This document shows positions 1 to 5,578 of a stretch of 5,578 bases of DNA, piece by piece. A program made the position numbers and the translations under genes. Source of the stretch: Desulfobacteraceae bacterium (GTDB lineage Bacteria; Desulfobacterota; DSM-4660; Desulfatiglandales; Desulfatiglandaceae); the NCBI GenBank assembly GCA_011048855.1, contig DSCZ01000283.1, forward strand, positions 1 to 5,578. Reading direction: 5' to 3'. Numbering within the stretch: the first letter of the stretch is position 1; every line of letters begins with the position of its first letter. The notes beneath the pieces are model-generated. The model was not told the DNA's origin. It made no database searches and saw nothing but the letters and a program-made list of their open reading frames with translations.

Positions 1-1097
1 ATGGAATAGATGACGAACCAGGCCTTCTCCCCCCTGGCCGCCATGGGCTCCTCCGCATCCTTGATTCCCAGAAGGTAGCGCTGCAGCAGGTAAACGATGT
101 ATTTGGTACCCCTCGTGCCAAGGTTTGGAATTTCAATCAGGTCGCTGAGAATATAGTAGGCATCGTAGCGGAGCAGAGGGTTCCCGTTGAAAAGAATGGA
201 AGAAACCCCTGCGATGAAAATCACGTTGTAGGCCACGGACCTCACCGGGCCGGGCTCGGCGCTCACCCACACCATCATCGCCAGGGCGGCGAGGAACAGT
301 TCCACGGCCATGCCCGCGGCCCCCACCACCACCCTTTCCCTTTTCTCCCGGAATGCGGACGATGCAGAGGCGTCAACATACGGTATCGGAGTGAAGACCA
401 GCAGCATGATGCCCATATCGTGGACTTCCCCCCCCTTGGTCTTAACCGCGAAACCATGGCCGAATTCATGGAAGGCTTTAAGGATCGGAAAGGTGAGCCA
501 CAGGATCAAAAGGTTACTCGGGGCGAGAATCCTGTCTGTTAAATTTTCGGTGAGTTCCGGCCAGTGCAGGGCCGCGAGAAAAACTGCGAAACCCACCGCG
601 GCGAGCCATATAACGGCCCCGAACCAGCTGAAAAAAGGACGTGCGAGCCATTCGAAGCGGTTCAGGAAACGTTCCGGGTCAAGGATGTGGAAGCGGACGA
701 AAAGGGGGCTTTTAAGGTTCTGGAAGCGCTTGGCCTGTTTTCGCTTTTTACTGCGCTTGACCAGCTCCGATGTATCCGGAATCACATCGGATTGAAGGGC
801 ATCGACGGAGTGAAGCTGGCTCAAAAGCCGGATCACTTCGTCCTGTGTCGGAGCATCTTCTCCGAGCCTCGCCCTTGCGACGTCCCAGATCTCCTGTACC
901 GTGCGCCTTCCGTTCATCAAGCCTATAATGAGGTTGGCAGTCGGGGTGAAGCGCTGGAACTTGCCCGAGGAGTGATCCTCCAGTACATACCAGAGCTCGC
1001 CCCGGTAATGGTGCCTGTGAATCTCCACGTGGCTCCGCAGCCTGGGCTTAAGCCCTGCAACCCGGTACCACGACGGGCTGAAATACGAATCAGTCAT
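1..1097 (-). CDS. PqqD-like/M50 site-2-protease family membrane metalloprotease (3' partial)
   Basis: The frame is open from the ATG at 1097 to the left edge, giving 365 residues with no stop. The N-terminal 100 residues (starting MTDSYFSPSWYRVAGLKPRL, with FQRFTPTANLIIGLMNGRRTVQEIW later) resemble the PqqD-like winged-helix domain that precedes M50 modules in related proteins. A basic linker (KRSKKRKQAKR, about 128-138) follows. Membrane helices lie near 155-179, 195-218, 256-280 and 288-307. The zinc motif HEFGH is at 210-214, and NPLLRYDAYY supplies the third ligand, Asp312, so the metal site appears intact. Such proteases cut within or near membranes; whether this one cuts or only acts as an export channel part is unknown. 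The start is 12 bases after the HlyD stop and in the same frame, with no strong Shine-Dalgarno, suggesting translational coupling. The missing C-terminus may carry another lipoyl/HlyD-like part, as in relatives I recall. Confidence 0.88.
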   Translation of the reverse strand, partial: MTDSYFSPSWYRVAGLKPRLRSHVEIHRHHYRGELWYVLEDHSSGKFQRFTPTANLIIGLMNGRRTVQEIWDVARARLGEDAPTQDEVIRLLSQLHSVDALQSDVIPDTSELVKRSKKRKQAKRFQNLKSPLFVRFHILDPERFLNRFEWLARPFFSWFGAVIWLAAVGFAVFLAALHWPELTENLTDRILAPSNLLILWLTFPILKAFHEFGHGFAVKTKGGEVHDMGIMLLVFTPIPYVDASASSAFREKRERVVVGAAGMAVELFLAALAMMVWVSAEPGPVRSVAYNVIFIAGVSSILFNGNPLLRYDAYYILSDLIEIPNLGTRGTKYIVYLLQRYLLGIKDAEEPMAARGEKAWFVIYS

Positions 1098-1109
1098 AGT
1101 ATCGCCATT

Positions 1110-2978
1110 TCAGGGTCTATACTTCCAGATCTGCAGCCTCAGCCAGTCAACGGCCCCGTGGGTCCAGACCCATATAAGCCTTCGACGATCCACCGTGACC
1201 TTTCCGACCCCTTCCATACCCGGCCTCAGTCGTTCGGAAAATCTTTCCATTTTCGCTTCCACGCGAAAATAATTCCGGCCCTCCTTGGAAAGGGAAACAG
1301 GCGTGATCTTCTGCACCACAAATGGAAACTTTTCCCCGGATATGGACGGAAGCACCAGCTCGCTTTTCTGACCCACCTGTATATGGCTGACGTCGCGCTC
1401 GTCCACTTCCACGATCACCCGGTACTCGTCAAGGGGAGCCACCCTGAAAAGCTCTTTCCCACGCTCCACCGGTGATCCGAGGGACTGGCTGAGGTCTCCG
1501 CTCATGATAACCCCGTTAAACGGGGCTTTGACTCTCGTACGGGCCAGTTGTTCATCAATCAGATCGAGCTGGGCATCCGCCTGATCGATTTTGGATCGTA
1601 TGATCCGGATCTGGGAGCGTTCACGCTTGGCCATCGCCTCGTGATACTGGTTCGTAAGCTGTTCTTTCTCGGTTGACCACTTGAGCCGTTCGAGCCTCAG
1701 ATCCCGATCGTCCAGCAAACACAGAAGATCCCCCTCACTCACCACGTCCCCGGGCCGCACGGGGGCCTCCTTGATGTATCCGTCAAAGGGGGCTGCGACC
1801 GCCCGCTGCACCTCCCCCTCGATGATCGTAGGGGCCGAAACCCTGTAATCCACCGTGAACACGTAAAAAAAGGCAACGACGGCAGTCAGTCCGATAAGTA
1901 CTAGTTTACGCACCAGGTGGCCCGGTCCCAGGATTTTCTTGAGCTGATCCGCCCCGGAGTCAATGACTTTCCGGATGAGCCACCTTTCCTCCAGTCGTTT
2001 TGTATCCAGGATTGGTCCTATCAGGGCTGAAATCGTCTCGCATGCTTCCAGTGTTTCTTCGCTGAAAGGTTTATCTGCCGGCCGCTCCAGGGTGAGTCCA
2101 CCGATAAGCTTCCCCCTGTTTTCGAGAGGCACCGTGAGAATAGAGCCGGCCCCGTGCCGGCGGGAAAGTTCTTCATGGTCCCGGGTCACAAGCGGAAGTC
2201 CTTCCGCAGGCGATGGGTAAACGACGGGAGCGCCCTGGTCCACAGCCTCGTCCATAGCAGCCCCGATGGCCCGGACCAGGTTGGTCTCCTTGCCGAAGTC
2301 GGCCGCGTGAGACATCGCCTTGACCCGGGTCTTGTTCCGGCTGATGAACCCCAGGCTCACCCGGTCGCATTCCAGAACCGTGGCCATACGGGTTACAAGG
2401 GCCATGGCTCCCGCCTGGAATCCTTCATACTCCAGGCTGCTTGCCACAAGATCCAGTACATTTTCCAGCCGTTCCGTCAGTTCTGCTGATTTACGGGCTT
2501 CGCCCCGCCGTATCATCACCTCGAGCCAGGCGGCGCCCCAGTGCAGCATCCTCAGGATACCCTGGAGCTCCTGGCCGGGGTACTCCTTGATTTCAAGCAC
2601 CACAACGCCGTGCAGTTTATCCGAAACCTCTATTGGATAAGCCACGTGGGCGCTTCCGGGCCCACTCGTCTCCTCCGCCGCTATCAGCATTCCGCGCCGT
2701 TCTCGGAGAGCGCGCTCTGCGGCGTCTGTCAGATGATTCATGCTGAGCTTGGCATCAGGCCAAACCGCCACCGGAGAATAAGGTCCTCGATCGGGGTGCC
2801 CGAGCAGAACCATTCCGCACCTCACCCCTTTAAGCATGCGGCACTGAAGCGGCAGCCAGCTCTGGCAGAAAGCCCTTGGTGTTGTCGCTTCCGCGAACTG
2901 TCGCCAGAACACCCTGTCAGCATCGAGGCTTGGCACCCCATCTCTTCGAGGGGGAATTTCTCCTGAAATATTTTTCAT
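1110..2978 (-). CDS. HlyD-type periplasmic adaptor with N-terminal GAF-like sensor domains
   Basis: The 622-residue protein combines a cytoplasmic sensor part with a membrane fusion protein. Residues about 28-157 look like a degenerate GAF domain, and 175-325 a clearer one (CDRVSLGFI near 204-212; SILTVPLENRGKLIGGLTLE at 279-298). One membrane helix follows (about 359-376). Outside it come the first lipoyl half (APFDGYIKEAPVRPGDVVSEG, 396-416, with key residues P, G, G and D), a charged coiled coil (about 430-480), the second lipoyl half (RVKAPFNGVI, 482-491), and a beta-barrel part to about 598. The end, IWVWTHGAVDWLRLQIW, is Trp-rich. HlyD adaptors normally bridge an inner-membrane transporter to an outer-membrane channel; here the partner appears to be the M50 protein 12 bases downstream. 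No clear Shine-Dalgarno precedes the ATG; a GTG at codon 15 is an alternative start. GAF ligands are not predictable from sequence alone. Confidence 0.9.
   Translation of the reverse strand: MKNISGEIPPRRDGVPSLDADRVFWRQFAEATTPRAFCQSWLPLQCRMLKGVRCGMVLLGHPDRGPYSPVAVWPDAKLSMNHLTDAAERALRERRGMLIAAEETSGPGSAHVAYPIEVSDKLHGVVVLEIKEYPGQELQGILRMLHWGAAWLEVMIRRGEARKSAELTERLENVLDLVASSLEYEGFQAGAMALVTRMATVLECDRVSLGFISRNKTRVKAMSHAADFGKETNLVRAIGAAMDEAVDQGAPVVYPSPAEGLPLVTRDHEELSRRHGAGSILTVPLENRGKLIGGLTLERPADKPFSEETLEACETISALIGPILDTKRLEERWLIRKVIDSGADQLKKILGPGHLVRKLVLIGLTAVVAFFYVFTVDYRVSAPTIIEGEVQRAVAAPFDGYIKEAPVRPGDVVSEGDLLCLLDDRDLRLERLKWSTEKEQLTNQYHEAMAKRERSQIRIIRSKIDQADAQLDLIDEQLARTRVKAPFNGVIMSGDLSQSLGSPVERGKELFRVAPLDEYRVIVEVDERDVSHIQVGQKSELVLPSISGEKFPFVVQKITPVSLSKEGRNYFRVEAKMERFSERLRPGMEGVGKVTVDRRRLIWVWTHGAVDWLRLQIWKYRP
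2004..2456 (-). other. GAF domain of the HlyD adaptor
   Basis: Residues 175-325 show the GAF order: an amphipathic helix with LVTRMATVLECDRVSLGFI, a middle variable region (AAMDEAVDQG, then PVVYPSP), a SILTVPL strand followed by the GKLIGGLTLE hairpin, a PFSEETLEACETISALIGPIL helix, and a helical linker to the membrane segment. The linker suggests that a signal sensed inside the cell could pass through the membrane helix to the periplasmic adaptor. The bound ligand cannot be told. Confidence 0.75.
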
Positions 2979-3240
2979 TTGTCAACCGGGGTTCGGTCAA
3001 AGCCCTGTCAAAAAGAAAATACTTATAAAACCCTGCTTTAAATCCGAAGTTGATGAAACCATAAAGAGCCCTTCAGTCGTCATTGCCCGACAACCATCTC
3101 CCTCGGGGTCGGCGTCGCTGTCGGAATCGGTATCGGAAGTTGATCGGCGCCTTTTCGACCCCGATACCGATCCCGACCCCGACGCCGATAAAGCGGAGAT
3201 GAGACTTTTTATGATCACATCATCTTTTGGTTGTCTCCTT
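2979..3240. other. Intergenic gap between DUF3467 and the HlyD gene
   Basis: Besides the hexamer inverted repeat, this 262-base gap holds no gene that I can support. AAGGAG just after the DUF3467 stop leads only to ATG ATG TGA. A TATAAG lies about 45 bases upstream of the HlyD start on the minus strand, but no good -35 box accompanies it. TTGACA occurs twice near the HlyD start without a correctly spaced -10. An open frame runs through the repeat (to 2997), but its Ser/Asp-rich content merely translates the hexamers. Confidence 0.6.
3103..3190. repeat. Inverted pair of TCGGNN hexamer repeats (long hairpin)
   Basis: The left arm (3103-3136) is five and a half TCGGNN-like hexamers on the plus strand, and the right arm (3161-3190) is five CCGAYN hexamers. 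Over 28 bases (3109-3136 against 3161-3188) the arms are reverse complements at 25 positions, with a 24-base spacer. A transcript through here could form a long GC-rich hairpin. No T-run follows on either strand, so it is not a classical terminator. I recall similar hexamer elements between genes in sulfate-reducing Desulfobacterota, but cannot verify that here. It could be a dispersed repeat, an mRNA-stability element or an attenuator between DUF3467 and the HlyD gene. Confidence 0.75.
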
Positions 3241-3561
3241 CTACGCCCCTTGAGGCGCCCCGATGTTAAGGGCACCGTATCGTTTTTCATAATCAGCCAG
3301 AACATTGTTCAAAAGGACGGAAAGACGCTTGGCGGCGAAGGGACTCAGCACGACCCGGTCGGACAGTTCCACTTTAATTTCTTTCTGCCCTGAATGCCAG
3401 GCCTGGTTCATGCCGAACAGTAGAACGATCTCTTCCCGGCCGCCTGCAACATTGGAGACATTACAGTAAACACTGCGCATGTTGGTATCGTCCCACACGA
3501 TCCTGGGCTGACCGCCTGCCTGTTCACTTTTCTCTACGTTGGCATCCTTGTTTTCCGCCAT
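3241..3561 (-). CDS. DUF3467 family protein
   Basis: This 106-residue protein has no signal peptide or membrane segment, so it is probably cytoplasmic. After a polar, charged N-terminus (about 1-18) comes a segment with the pattern typical of DUF3467: a strand ending in YCNVSNVAGGREEIVLLFG (residues 32-50), then DRVVLSPFAAKRLSVLL and a C-terminal helix ending YEKRYG. In the family this reads as an (N)-V-S-x-x-x-E-x-x-L-x-F-G block followed by a V-x-L-S-P-x-x-A-K-R-L block. The family function is unknown to me. The start is well supported: GGAGG lies nine bases upstream of the ATG, and the nearby upstream ATG is out of frame. It is the first gene after the promoter and is followed by a 262-base gap before the HlyD gene, so co-transcription with the export genes is possible but unproven. 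Confidence 0.85.
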   Translation of the reverse strand: MAENKDANVEKSEQAGGQPRIVWDDTNMRSVYCNVSNVAGGREEIVLLFGMNQAWHSGQKEIKVELSDRVVLSPFAAKRLSVLLNNVLADYEKRYGALNIGAPQGA

Positions 3562-3611
3562 TGCCTTCTTCCTCCATGATTTCTCAAAGGGTTGTTTTTA
3601 ATGACCTGCAG

Positions 3612-3623
3612 GAAATGCATTTC
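3612..3623. promoter_or_regulatory. Candidate operator: 12-bp perfect palindrome at predicted transcription start
   Basis: GAAATGCATTTC is its own reverse complement over twelve bases. It lies five bases downstream of the TATAAT box, so it overlaps the predicted start site, where a bound dimeric repressor would block RNA polymerase. A second short palindrome, CCTGCAGG (3605-3612), adjoins it. No protein is known to bind here; an AT-rich palindrome of this size can also arise by chance. Confidence 0.3.
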
Positions 3624-3628
3624 TTGTT

Positions 3629-3658
3629 ATTATATCTTTTTTTCGGCGGGAACCGCAA
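3629..3658 (-). promoter_or_regulatory. Sigma-70-like promoter for the DUF3467 unit
   Basis: The minus strand carries a perfect TATAAT at 3634-3629. Eighteen bases upstream is TTGCGG (3658-3653), which keeps the TTG of the -35 consensus only. The spacer contains an A-tract. Transcription would start near 3623-3621, giving a leader of about 60 bases before the DUF3467 start. The -10 match and its position just after a terminator support the call; the -35 box is weak. Confidence 0.55.
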
Positions 3659-3695
3659 TTTTTTTATACGGAGCGATGCCTGCAACAGGGTCCAG

Positions 3696-3751
3696 CAATA
3701 AAAAGGCACGGCCGATCACAACCAGGGTCAACCGGCGGAATCAGCCGTGCC
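3696..3751 (-). terminator. Rho-independent terminator of the RTX gene
   Basis: Downstream of the RTX stop codon an inverted repeat pairs 3740-3751 with 3705-3716. Eleven of twelve positions match, including a perfect outer GGCACGGC/GCCGTGCC stem of eight. The loop is 23 bases and the stem is followed on the minus strand by TTTTTATT. Stem plus T-run on the transcribed strand is the standard intrinsic terminator layout. It separates the RTX transcript from the DUF3467 unit. Confidence 0.8.
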
Positions 3752-3785
3752 ATAACATACGGATCAAATCCGGGAGTTGTTGATC

Positions 3786-5578
3786 TTACTTCTTCCTCCA
3801 CACGGATTTGCCGTTATTCCCGCCGGTTTTCAAGACCGGCGGAGCCGCTTGAGACTTTTTCGTTCCTGCGAGCACCAGTGCGATTCCCGCATTGGGATCC
3901 TCCAGTCCTTCGGCGCAGTTGGTCAAAAAGTCCGAAATCCATGGATTCTCCTTTTCCAGACCGGAAAAAGCATACGAGGCATTCGGCTCCGGAGCCAGGC
4001 TCACTTTCATGCCGGCGTTGTCAAGGCCCGCTTTATTCATTTCGGGACGCGTCTCCGGAGATTCGCTTTCGGAGTTGTTTATCTCCGTCGCCCTGAAGAA
4101 ATTCGGGGTGCGCGAGGCGCCTTTATTTGGAGCACCGCGTTGAACATCCTGTTCGTTATTAAGGGTTTCCCAGCCCGAAACAGGATCGCCTGGTGTAATG
4201 CCGTACAGGGCGTAATCATCTTCACCGGCCGCGACGACATCGTCATCCCCGGCAGCGGCTTTCATCAGCCCCGGGGATTGTTCCGGAGATTCACTTTCAA
4301 TTTGATCCGACTCGATTTCATCGAAAAACTGCGGCGAACGCGAATCGTAATCTGTTGCAACACGCCCGGAATCCTCTCCGCTCGCCAGGATGTCTCCAGA
4401 TGAAATGGAATTCATAGCGGGCGATTCGATGTCACCTTCCCTGAATTCATTTTCCCCCTGGCCACCGAATAACCGGTCGTTTTCCGTACTGCTGTAAAGC
4501 GTGTCGTCGCCTTCACCACCGAAGACGATGTCGTTTCCATCTCCCCCTGCGAGAATGTCGTTGCCGGTGCCTCCGAAAATCCGGTCATCTCCCCCACCAC
4601 CATATATGAAATCTTCACCGCCGTTTCCGAAGATGATATCGTTGCCATCCCCCCCATAAATCATATCGTCCACAGGGGAGCCGAAAATCTTATCATTACC
4701 GGGACCTCCAATGAGGATCGCGGGGCCGCCACCGGCGAAGAGGATGTCATCACCGGCGCCACCGTCGATTGTCACCGGTTTGACAATCTTCTTGTCAATA
4801 GTGACGATGTCGTTTCCGTCGCCAACCAGGACAACGATGCTGTCAAAGGTATTTGCATCGAATATGCGGGTATGACCCTGGTCAGGTAGAAAACCCGCCT
4901 GGACCTCGATCCATTCCTCATCCTGGCCGGTAAACTTCACCTTTACATTATCCTTACCGGGGGTCCCGACGATTTGAAGCACACCGTTGTTGACCGCCGC
5001 ACCGGTAATGAAAGCCGTGGTCGTCTGCGAGGTCATGCCGTTGTCGTCGTCTGAAAGGGTTGCCTTGATATCGTAAATTCCGCCGTCCACGTACTCGTGA
5101 ACGCCCGTGAAAGACCCCGTCCCATTGCTTCCAATGACCGTTGCATCTGAAATCGTGCCGTCGCCCCATTCGATTGTGGCCGAGTGCGTATCCAGGCTTC
5201 CCACATCCATGTAGGTGCCGGAAATGGTGACCGGCATGTTTACCCCGGCATCTCCGAGATCCCCGGCGTCGGCGTCAAGGCTGGTGATGGTCGGAGCGAC
5301 GTTCCTCACGGTTACGGACGCAGTCGATGAATCGGCGCCACCCCCGTCGTCCGTCACCGTAACCGTGATCACATAATCGCCGATCGGTGCGTCGCCAGGG
5401 TTATCCAGGTAGCGGTGAGAAGCTGAGAAGGTTCGTTCCTCCTGGTTCACATCAAGAGGCGTCACGGTGCCGTCGCCCCAATCCACCATGCCGGTATGGG
5501 TGTCGGCGAGCCCTTCATCCGTAAAGGAGCCTGTCACCACGGTCACCCCGTTTTCATCGATCACACCCGGCTCCACGA
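3786..5578 (-). CDS. PKD and RTX calcium-binding repeat protein, C-terminal part (5' partial)
   Basis: This is the last 596 or so residues of a large extracellular or surface protein; the frame is open to the right edge, and the GTG near 5576 is probably internal, not the true start. Residue numbers here count from that GTG. Residues 1-93 and 94-192 are two PKD-like beta domains, each with a WGDGT motif (33-37 and 137-141). A short beta segment follows, then glycine/aspartate nonapeptides of the GGxGxDxhx type (about 251-378), which in RTX proteins form a calcium-loaded parallel beta roll after export. Residues 379-520 are acidic, Ser/Glu-rich and contain a duplicated motif. The last 75 residues include a hydrophobic patch (NAGIALVLAG) and end in SVWRKK. 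RTX proteins are usually exported by type I systems with an uncleaved C-terminal signal. No catalytic domain is visible in this part, so adhesin or matrix protein is the likeliest role. A terminator follows the stop codon. Confidence 0.9.
   Translation of the reverse strand, partial: VEPGVIDENGVTVVTGSFTDEGLADTHTGMVDWGDGTVTPLDVNQEERTFSASHRYLDNPGDAPIGDYVITVTVTDDGGGADSSTASVTVRNVAPTITSLDADAGDLGDAGVNMPVTISGTYMDVGSLDTHSATIEWGDGTISDATVIGSNGTGSFTGVHEYVDGGIYDIKATLSDDDNGMTSQTTTAFITGAAVNNGVLQIVGTPGKDNVKVKFTGQDEEWIEVQAGFLPDQGHTRIFDANTFDSIVVLVGDGNDIVTIDKKIVKPVTIDGGAGDDILFAGGGPAILIGGPGNDKIFGSPVDDMIYGGDGNDIIFGNGGEDFIYGGGGDDRIFGGTGNDILAGGDGNDIVFGGEGDDTLYSSTENDRLFGGQGENEFREGDIESPAMNSISSGDILASGEDSGRVATDYDSRSPQFFDEIESDQIESESPEQSPGLMKAAAGDDDVVAAGEDDYALYGITPGDPVSGWETLNNEQDVQRGAPNKGASRTPNFFRATEINNSESESPETRPEMNKAGLDNAGMKVSLAPEPNASYAFSGLEKENPWISDFLTNCAEGLEDPNAGIALVLAGTKKSQAAPPVLKTGGNNGKSVWRKK
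4029..4115 (-). repeat. Tail motif copy 2 (SRTPNFF ... SESESPE ... MNKA)
   Basis: This copy covers residues 488-516 of the visible fragment. It shares SR-S/T-P-Q/N-FF, ESESPE, a following Pro and M-K/N-KA with copy 1, at nearly the same internal spacing. The two copies have diverged at both protein and DNA level, so the duplication is not recent, while the FF and ESESPE blocks have been kept. Confidence 0.65.
4254..4343 (-). repeat. Tail motif copy 1 (SRSPQFF ... ESESPE ... MKA)
   Basis: The stretch covers residues 412-441 of the visible RTX protein fragment. It begins SRSPQFF, runs through an acidic segment to ESESPE, and ends LMKAA. A second, clearly related copy lies about 228 bases downstream in the same protein. 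The stretch is acidic and low in hydrophobic residues except for the FF pair, so it is probably flexible and could serve as a short linear recognition motif. Confidence 0.65.
4443..4826 (-). repeat. RTX nonapeptide repeat array (coding)
   Basis: About a dozen nine-residue units rich in GG, D and N are visible, for example GGDGNDIIF, GGGGDDRIF, GGTGNDILA and GGEGDDTLY. The array is not perfectly regular: one unit reads GGGPAILIG without the usual Asp, another reads GSPVDDMIY, and the last reads GGQGENEF, so calcium ligands are lost at some positions. In this family the repeats stay unfolded in the low-calcium cytoplasm and fold when they meet calcium outside the cell. Confidence 0.9.
5001..5576 (-). 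other. Two tandem PKD-like domains
   Basis: Two successive beta-sandwich units are seen in the translation. Each has the pattern G-S/T-F/Y-x-D-x-G-x-x-D-T-H, then WGDGT about eight residues on, then a late H-x-Y and a T-x-x-x-D-D strand. The first unit ends in VTVTDDGGG and the second in KATLSDDDNG. This is the pattern of PKD-family repeats in giant bacterial surface proteins. More copies probably lie upstream, outside the window, because the first unit begins at the very edge. Confidence 0.8.

Noticed and set aside
564..1475. A 303-residue open frame on the plus strand.
   Set aside because: It is antisense to the M50 and HlyD genes, whose translations show conserved motifs (HEFGH, lipoyl halves). 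Its own product shows no recognisable domain.
3103..3190. The hexamer arrays as a CRISPR array or a rho-independent terminator.
   Set aside because: The units are six bases with no spacers of CRISPR size, and no T-run follows the hairpin on either strand.
2997..3305. A 102-residue minus-strand frame rich in Ser/Asp (SDTDSDSDAD).
   Set aside because: It starts inside the DUF3467 gene in another frame, lacks a ribosome site, and its odd composition only reflects the hexamer repeats.
3635..3668. A possible plus-strand terminator: GCGG-GAA-CCGC followed by AATTTTTTTA.
   Set aside because: The stem is only four base pairs and no plus-strand gene ends here. The sequence overlaps the predicted minus-strand promoter.
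3777..4403. A 208-residue open frame on the plus strand.
   Set aside because: It lies antisense to the RTX protein tail, which continues in frame from the PKD and RTX domains. The plus-strand product shows no family features.
4412..4657. An 81-residue minus-strand frame with Thr/Ser-rich repeats.
   Set aside because: It is an out-of-frame shadow of the RTX nonapeptide array; the periodicity comes from that array.

Overview
All recognisable genes in this window lie on the minus strand and read from the right edge to the left. In reading order they are: the C-terminal part of a large PKD plus RTX (calcium-binding repeat) surface or secreted protein (5578-3786, its N-terminus lies beyond the window); a rho-independent terminator (about 3751-3696); a promoter-like region with a palindrome at the predicted start of transcription; a small DUF3467 protein (3561-3241); a 262-base gap holding a paired hexamer repeat; a 622-residue HlyD-type membrane fusion protein with GAF-like domains at its N-terminus (2978-1110); and, 12 bases further on, a PqqD-like/M50 (site-2-protease type) membrane metalloprotease (1097 to the left edge, its C-terminus lies beyond the window). 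I see no tRNA, rRNA, CRISPR array or insertion sequence.

The organism is a Gram-negative bacterium: a HlyD periplasmic adaptor implies an outer membrane, and RTX/PKD giant proteins are typical of such cells. The moderately high GC and the period-six TCGGNN intergenic repeats resemble what I remember from sulfate-reducing Desulfobacterota. That placement is a low-confidence inference from memory, not something the sequence proves.

The genes look like a substrate plus an export or processing apparatus. The RTX protein has two PKD-like domains, about a dozen glycine/aspartate nonapeptides, and an acidic tail containing a duplicated SR-S/T-P-x-FF ... ESESPE motif. The downstream unit encodes a single-pass adaptor whose cytoplasmic side is two GAF-like sensor domains and whose periplasmic side is a lipoyl/coiled-coil/beta-barrel HlyD module, next to a polytopic M50 protease whose N-terminus resembles the PqqD/RRE peptide-binding fold. 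No ABC ATPase or outer-membrane TolC gene is visible, so this is not a textbook type I secretion locus. The pairing of a GAF-HlyD protein with a PqqD-M50 protein beside an RTX protein is the main point of interest. That the RTX protein is the substrate is my inference from proximity; the terminator between them shows they are separately transcribed.
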